Source: Deltaproteobacteria bacterium
GTDB lineage: Bacteria; Desulfobacterota; Desulfobacteria; Desulfobacterales; JAFDFH01
Assembly (NCBI GenBank): GCA_019309945.1
Contig: JAFDFH010000146.1
Location: forward strand, 1-10,094
DNA: 10,094 nt
Direction: 5' to 3'
In this document: positions 6,650 to 10,094 of the stretch, piece by piece
Layout of the letters: each line of letters starts with the position of its first letter
Numbering within the stretch: position 1 is the first letter of the stretch
The notes under the pieces: generated by a model
What the model was told of the DNA's origin: nothing
What the model saw: the letters and a program-made list of their open reading frames with translations, nothing else
Database searches by the model: none
Position numbers and translations under genes: made by a program

Positions 6650-6681
6650 TGGAAGCGAAACCTGATAAAATTAAATTTTTC

Positions 6682-6710
6682 TTGACAATCTATTCGAATT
6701 AAGGGATATT
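6682..6710 (+). promoter_or_regulatory. Sigma70-type promoter for rplU operon
   Basis: A consensus -35 TTGACA (6682-6687), a 17-base spacer and a -10 GATATT (6705-6710, four of six consensus bases) in an AT-rich stretch. Transcription would start near 6717, giving a leader of about 50 bases before rplU. It is the only good promoter in the intergenic region and probably drives rplU-rpmA-obgE-proB-proA. Confidence 0.7.
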
Positions 6711-6750
6711 TTAAAGCTTTAGAATGAAATTTTAACACTGGGCAATTCGA

Positions 6751-6756
6751 AGGAGG
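6751..6756 (+). promoter_or_regulatory. Ribosome binding site deciding the rplU start
   Basis: AGGAGG lies three bases from the ATG at 6760 but nine from the ATG at 6766. The second spacing is workable and gives the standard L21 N-terminus, so 6766 is preferred. Confidence 0.75.
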
Positions 6757-6765
6757 AACATGTTT

Positions 6766-7077
6766 ATGTACGCGGTTATGACTACCGGCGGAAAGCAGTA
6801 TAAGGTACAGGAAGGTGAGATTTTAAACGTTGAAAAGATTTCAGGGGAGGTGGGTGCCCCGGTCATATTTGATACGGTCCTCATGTTTTCAGACGGTGAA
6901 AATGTAAGCATCGGCCAACCGGTTCTCGAAAAAGCAATGGTTCACGGCCACATCGTGGAACAGGGGAAGGCAAAAAAGATTATTGTATTCAAATACAAAC
7001 GGCGTAAAAGATATCGCCGCAAACAGGGACATCGTCAGGAATATACAGCAATCAAGATAGACAGGATTGAAGCCTAG
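6766..7077 (+). CDS. rplU: 50S ribosomal protein L21
   Basis: A 103-aa protein, the same length as E. coli L21, which binds 23S rRNA in the large subunit. It begins MYAVMTTGGKQYKV and contains the basic FKYKRRKRYRRKQGHRQ segment (about 77-93) that defines the family, ending with TAIKIDRIEA. The start at 6766 was chosen over the ATG two codons upstream because of ribosome binding site spacing and the conserved MYAV start. It is the first gene of the plus-strand operon, 52 bases ahead of rpmA, as in most bacteria. Confidence 0.98.
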   Translation: MYAVMTTGGKQYKVQEGEILNVEKISGEVGAPVIFDTVLMFSDGENVSIGQPVLEKAMVHGHIVEQGKAKKIIVFKYKRRKRYRRKQGHRQEYTAIKIDRIEA

Positions 7078-7129
7078 AAACATCAAATTCATCAATTCCT
7101 TCAAGTAAATACGCTATGGAGTTTTAATA

Positions 7130-7384
7130 ATGGCACATAAAAAAGCAGGCGGCAGTTCAAAAAATGGCCGTGACAGCAATGGGCAAAGACGGGGTGTAAA
7201 ATGCTTTGGGGGGCAGCCCGTCAAGGCCGGCAATATATTGATACGGCAGCTGGGGACCAAAATACATCCCGGTAACAACGTGGGAATGGGTAAGGATTAT
7301 ACGCTCTTTGCAAAGATTCACGGTGTTGTTACTTTTGAAAGATTGGGCCGTTCGCGCAAAAAAGTAAGCGTTTATGCAGCGTGA
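7130..7384 (+). CDS. rpmA: 50S ribosomal protein L27
   Basis: An 84-aa L27 starting MAHKKAGGSSKNGRDSNG; the flexible N-terminal tail reaches the peptidyl transferase centre. It has no N-terminal extension of the kind cleaved in Firmicutes, so it is made in mature form apart from Met removal. The conserved GQPVKAGNILIRQLGT and HPGNNVGMGKDYTLFA blocks are present. GGAG lies eight bases before the ATG. Its stop overlaps the obgE start by four bases (GTGA, 7381-7384). Confidence 0.98.
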   Translation: MAHKKAGGSSKNGRDSNGQRRGVKCFGGQPVKAGNILIRQLGTKIHPGNNVGMGKDYTLFAKIHGVVTFERLGRSRKKVSVYAA

Positions 7385-8403
7385 AATTCATTGACGAAGC
7401 GACCATTACGGTTCAGTCCGGCGACGGCGGGCGTGGATGTGTCAGTTTCAGGCGTGAAAGGTTCATACCGCGAGGCGGACCGGACGGCGGAGACGGGGGT
7501 GACGGCGGCGATGTGATTTTAGCGATAAATTTGCAAAAACGCACCCTTTACCATTTTCGATTTAAAAAACATTTCAAAGCACAAAACGGCAAAAGCGGCC
7601 AGGGTAAACAAAAGACCGGCAAAAACGGAAAAAATCTGACGATTGAAATTCCTCCAGGGACTCTGGTTAAAGAGGCTGAAAGCGGACGAATCCTAAAGGA
7701 TTTTGTTGAATCCGACGAAACCTTTGTTGTTGCCCAAGGCGGCCGGGGGGGCCGGGGTAACAGACGGTTTGTCACATCAACGAACCGTGCCCCGCGATTT
7801 TCCCAACCCGGTGAAGGCGGCCAAACAATACCCCTTAAGCTGGAACTCAAACTTATTGCAGATGTCGGAATTATCGGTCTTCCCAATGCCGGCAAATCCA
7901 CCCTTATCAGCGTACTTTCTTCAGCACGTCCCAAAATTGGTGAATACCCCTTCACAACGCTTACACCCAACCTCGGTGTTATTCAAACCGGTTTTAACGA
8001 ACCTTTGGTGATCGCTGATATCCCGGGACTGATTGAGGGGGCCCATAAAGGGGCCGGACTGGGTATCCGATTTCTGAAGCATATCGAAAGGACCTACGTT
8101 CTGATCCACCTTATCGACGTTGCGGCCATTGATGTCAATGATCCCCTTCAAGCCTATTACGCCATATGTGCGGAACTTGCGGCCTATAGTAAAAAACTTA
8201 CCGAAAAGCCTCAAGTCGTGGTTTTGAACAAACTTGATTTGCCCGGAGCAGATAAAGCCGCCGCTAAATTTCAATCGGCCGCAAAGGAAATGGATATATT
8301 ATCAATTTCTGCGGTTACAGGAAAAGGGGTTGATGTTTTAAAATCAAAAATCGTTGCATTGTTGGACACTTTTCATGAATTTGAGCAGAAAAAATTGCTT
8401 TAA
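7381..8403 (+). CDS. obgE: Obg family GTPase, ribosome assembly
   Basis: A 340-aa P-loop GTPase for late 50S assembly and stress control. Residues 1-158 form the glycine-rich Obg fold, including GGPDGGDGGDGGDV (32-45). The G domain follows: G1 GLPNAGKST (166-174), G2 around FTT (191-193), G3 DIPG (213-216), G4 NKLD (283-286) and G5 SAV (310-312). It ends shortly after the G domain, so it lacks the C-terminal TGS/OCT domain of some Gram-positive Obg proteins and the long acidic tail of E. coli ObgE. It starts at GTG inside the rpmA stop, without a clear ribosome binding site, which points to translational coupling. Its end overlaps proB by 29 bases. Confidence 0.98.
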   Translation: MKFIDEATITVQSGDGGRGCVSFRRERFIPRGGPDGGDGGDGGDVILAINLQKRTLYHFRFKKHFKAQNGKSGQGKQKTGKNGKNLTIEIPPGTLVKEAESGRILKDFVESDETFVVAQGGRGGRGNRRFVTSTNRAPRFSQPGEGGQTIPLKLELKLIADVGIIGLPNAGKSTLISVLSSARPKIGEYPFTTLTPNLGVIQTGFNEPLVIADIPGLIEGAHKGAGLGIRFLKHIERTYVLIHLIDVAAIDVNDPLQAYYAICAELAAYSKKLTEKPQVVVLNKLDLPGADKAAAKFQSAAKEMDILSISAVTGKGVDVLKSKIVALLDTFHEFEQKKLL

Positions 8404-9511
8404 GACCGCCAAACGTGTTGTCGTCAAAGTGGGCAGTGGGGTTCTCACGAAGGATGATGGTTTAAATTTAAGGACGATCCGCTCCATCAGCAGGCAGATC
8501 TGTCATCTTATCGAGGGAGGGGTGGAGGTTGTGCTGGTTTCTTCGGGAGCAATGGCCTCAGGCCTTGTAAAGATCGGTCTTACCAAAAGGCCGGATGAAA
8601 TTCCAAAACGACAGGCAGTTGCGGCCGTCGGCCAGGCCGGTCTTATCATGGAATACGAAAAGGCCTTTGCACGATACAAACAAAAAGTTGCGCAAATTCT
8701 TCTAACCAGTGATGGGCTTTCAAACCGCAAACGATATTTGAATGCGCGCAACACCCTCTACACTCTGATTGCCTGGGGGGTTGTTCCGATCGTCAATGAA
8801 AACGACACGGTATCCGTAGAAGAAATTAAATTCGGAGACAATGACAACCTCGCTGCAATGATTACCCTCCTTATGGATGCAGATATTCTAATCAATCTTA
8901 CCGATATCAATGGCCTTTTCACCAAGGATCCACGAAAAAACCCCGATGCTCAACTGATTCCGGTGGTGGGCACCATAGAAAAGAGAATTGAGAAATTTGC
9001 AAGCGATATTCCTGGTGCTCTCGGAACCGGTGGAATGAGCAGTAAAATAGCGGCTGCCCGTAAAGTTACGGCTGCCGGTATTCCCATGATAATTGCAAGG
9101 GGTGGAAAGCCTAATATCCTGCTAAAGCTCTTTTCCGGGGAAGAACACGGAACATTTTTTATTCCGAAAAAGGAACGGCTCGCCAGTCGTAAATGCTGGA
9201 TCGGCTTCACCGTGAAACCCAAAGGAGTCGTCAGAATTGATGCGGGTGCGGCCAGCGCAATCCTTAATAAGGGCAGGAGCCTTCTTCCGAGCGGCATTGT
9301 CGATGTTGAAGGTGATTTTAGGGTCGGTGCACCCGTAGAATTTAAAAAAGATGCGGATAAGGTTTTAGGGATCGGCCTGGTAAATTACGGTGCCGCCGAT
9401 ATACGTAAAATCATGGGAATTAAGTCAGACCAGATTAAAGCGCGACTGGGTTTCAAACCCTATGATGAAGTGATCCACAGGGACAATTTGGCGATAACCG
9501 TCGAAGATTAA
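8375..9511 (+). CDS. proB: Glutamate 5-kinase
   Basis: A 378-aa enzyme that phosphorylates L-glutamate with ATP, the first step of proline synthesis. The amino acid kinase domain shows VVVKVGSGVLT (15-25), LVSSGAMASG (54-63), NENDTVS (141-147), FGDNDNLAA (153-161) and GTGGMSSKIAAA (217-228). A C-terminal PUA domain (about 275-365) begins around KGVVRIDAGA, as in the long, feedback-controlled form. The ATG at 8375 lies within the end of obgE and gives a family-like length; a TTG at 8354 in the same frame is less likely. A weak GGA is eight bases upstream. It precedes proA, which uses its labile product, by 42 bases. Confidence 0.97.
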   Translation: MNLSRKNCFKTAKRVVVKVGSGVLTKDDGLNLRTIRSISRQICHLIEGGVEVVLVSSGAMASGLVKIGLTKRPDEIPKRQAVAAVGQAGLIMEYEKAFARYKQKVAQILLTSDGLSNRKRYLNARNTLYTLIAWGVVPIVNENDTVSVEEIKFGDNDNLAAMITLLMDADILINLTDINGLFTKDPRKNPDAQLIPVVGTIEKRIEKFASDIPGALGTGGMSSKIAAARKVTAAGIPMIIARGGKPNILLKLFSGEEHGTFFIPKKERLASRKCWIGFTVKPKGVVRIDAGAASAILNKGRSLLPSGIVDVEGDFRVGAPVEFKKDADKVLGIGLVNYGAADIRKIMGIKSDQIKARLGFKPYDEVIHRDNLAITVED

Positions 9512-9553
9512 TGGATCGATCGTTGACGGCCAATTACGATTAGGGGAGAGAAA

Positions 9554-10094
9554 ATGTCCATGGAATCAAAGATTGCCGGGATGGCGAAAGCCGCAAGGGA
9601 TGCTTCCACGGCGATGGCTAAATGCCTTGCGGTTAAAAAGAACGAGGTGCTGCTGAAAATTGCAGATCAGATTGAAAAAGATGCTTCTTTTATTCAAGCC
9701 GAAAACCGGAAAGATCTCGTCCGGGCTGAAGAGATGAAGCTGTCGAATGCCATGATCGATCGGCTTACGGTAATGGATGCGACGATTAAATCCATGGCAG
9801 AGGGGGTCAGGGAGATTGCCCAACTCGATGATCCTGTTGGTTCCATGACCAACTCCGGGCTAAGGCCCAATGGTCTGCAAGTATCACGGATGCGTATACC
9901 GCTAGGAGTGGTTGGCATTATTTACGAGTCAAGACCCAATGTCACAATTGACGCGGCTTGCCTGTGTCTGAAAGCAGGCAATGCTGTAATACTCCGCGGG
10001 GGATCAGAAGCATTCCATTCCAACCAGGCCCTTGCAGACATTATCCAGGGCGGGCTTCGAGCAAGCGGTCTTCCTGAAGAGTCGGTGCAGCTGA
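9554..10094 (+). CDS. proA: Gamma-glutamyl phosphate reductase, 3' end outside window
   Basis: The first 180 residues of the NADPH-dependent enzyme that converts gamma-glutamyl phosphate to glutamate 5-semialdehyde. The recognisable part is the cofactor-binding half: RIPLGVVGIIYESRPNV (about 114-130), DAACLCLKAGNAVILRGG and EAFHSN. The catalytic Cys lies beyond the window edge. The ATG at 9554 has GGGGAG five bases upstream; a second ATG at 9560 is too far from it. It probably shares a transcript with proB, since no terminator is seen in the 42-base gap. Confidence 0.97.
   Translation, partial: MSMESKIAGMAKAARDASTAMAKCLAVKKNEVLLKIADQIEKDASFIQAENRKDLVRAEEMKLSNAMIDRLTVMDATIKSMAEGVREIAQLDDPVGSMTNSGLRPNGLQVSRMRIPLGVVGIIYESRPNVTIDAACLCLKAGNAVILRGGSEAFHSNQALADIIQGGLRASGLPEESVQL

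Larger units (their letters stand above)
6167..6765. other. Divergent intergenic region
   Basis: About 600 bases between the outward-facing reductase gene and rplU. It holds a dyad (6211-6238), a miniature mobile element with its target duplication (6295-6476), a small ORF of unknown status (6488-6649) and the rplU promoter and ribosome binding site. Promoters for the minus-strand operon must lie here too, but I found no convincing pair of hexamers on that strand. No tRNA or terminator was seen. Confidence 0.8.

Noticed and set aside
7468..7515. GGC/GAC-rich tandem-like repeat
   Set aside because: It encodes the conserved glycine-rich GGDGGDGGD segment of the Obg domain, so it is not an independent DNA repeat.
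7548..7970. Minus-strand open frame of 140 codons within obgE
   Set aside because: Arginine/proline-rich product opposite the glycine-rich Obg fold, explained by the coding strand.

Overview
The window looks like a chromosomal segment of a Gram-negative, probably anaerobic bacterium, most likely a Desulfobacterota (deltaproteobacterial) sulfate-reducer relative. This rests on the rplU-rpmA-obgE-proB-proA gene order, the moderate GC content and the style of the lipid genes. The lineage is an inference from gene order and protein flavour, not a computed placement.

Left two thirds (about 1-6166, all on the minus strand, transcribed right to left): a tight accessory acyl-chain biosynthesis operon. 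In transcription order it encodes an SDR 3-ketoacyl-ACP reductase (5426-6166), an acyl carrier protein with a TTG start (5063-5350), a 4HBT hot-dog thioesterase (4597-5022), a family 2 glycosyltransferase (3831-4550), a catalytically complete ketosynthase (2599-3834), a second ketosynthase whose Cys-His-His triad is replaced by Glu-Ser-Asp (1378-2598), and a B12-binding radical SAM enzyme that runs off the left edge (1-1329). The genes are coupled by an ATGA overlap and a stop/start junction with no gap. The set could build an ACP-bound acyl or polyene chain on a ketosynthase/chain-length-factor-like pair, reduce the keto groups, modify the chain by radical chemistry, release it and perhaps glycosylate it or attach it to a glycolipid. 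It recalls aryl polyene clusters and the radical-SAM-containing fatty acid clusters proposed for ladderane-type lipids, but matches neither fully. No dehydratase, malonyl transacylase or exporter is visible here.

Divergent intergenic region (6167-6765): a 28-bp dyad just upstream of the reductase gene, a 166-bp miniature inverted-repeat element (6303-6468) flanked by a perfect 8-bp target duplication, a small unassigned ORF (6488-6649) and a good sigma70-type promoter for rplU.

Right third (6766-10094, plus strand): a housekeeping operon for ribosomal proteins L21 and L27, the Obg GTPase, glutamate 5-kinase and the start of gamma-glutamyl phosphate reductase. It joins ribosome components and an assembly GTPase to the first two steps of proline synthesis. 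rpmA/obgE and obgE/proB overlap, and proA is cut by the right edge.
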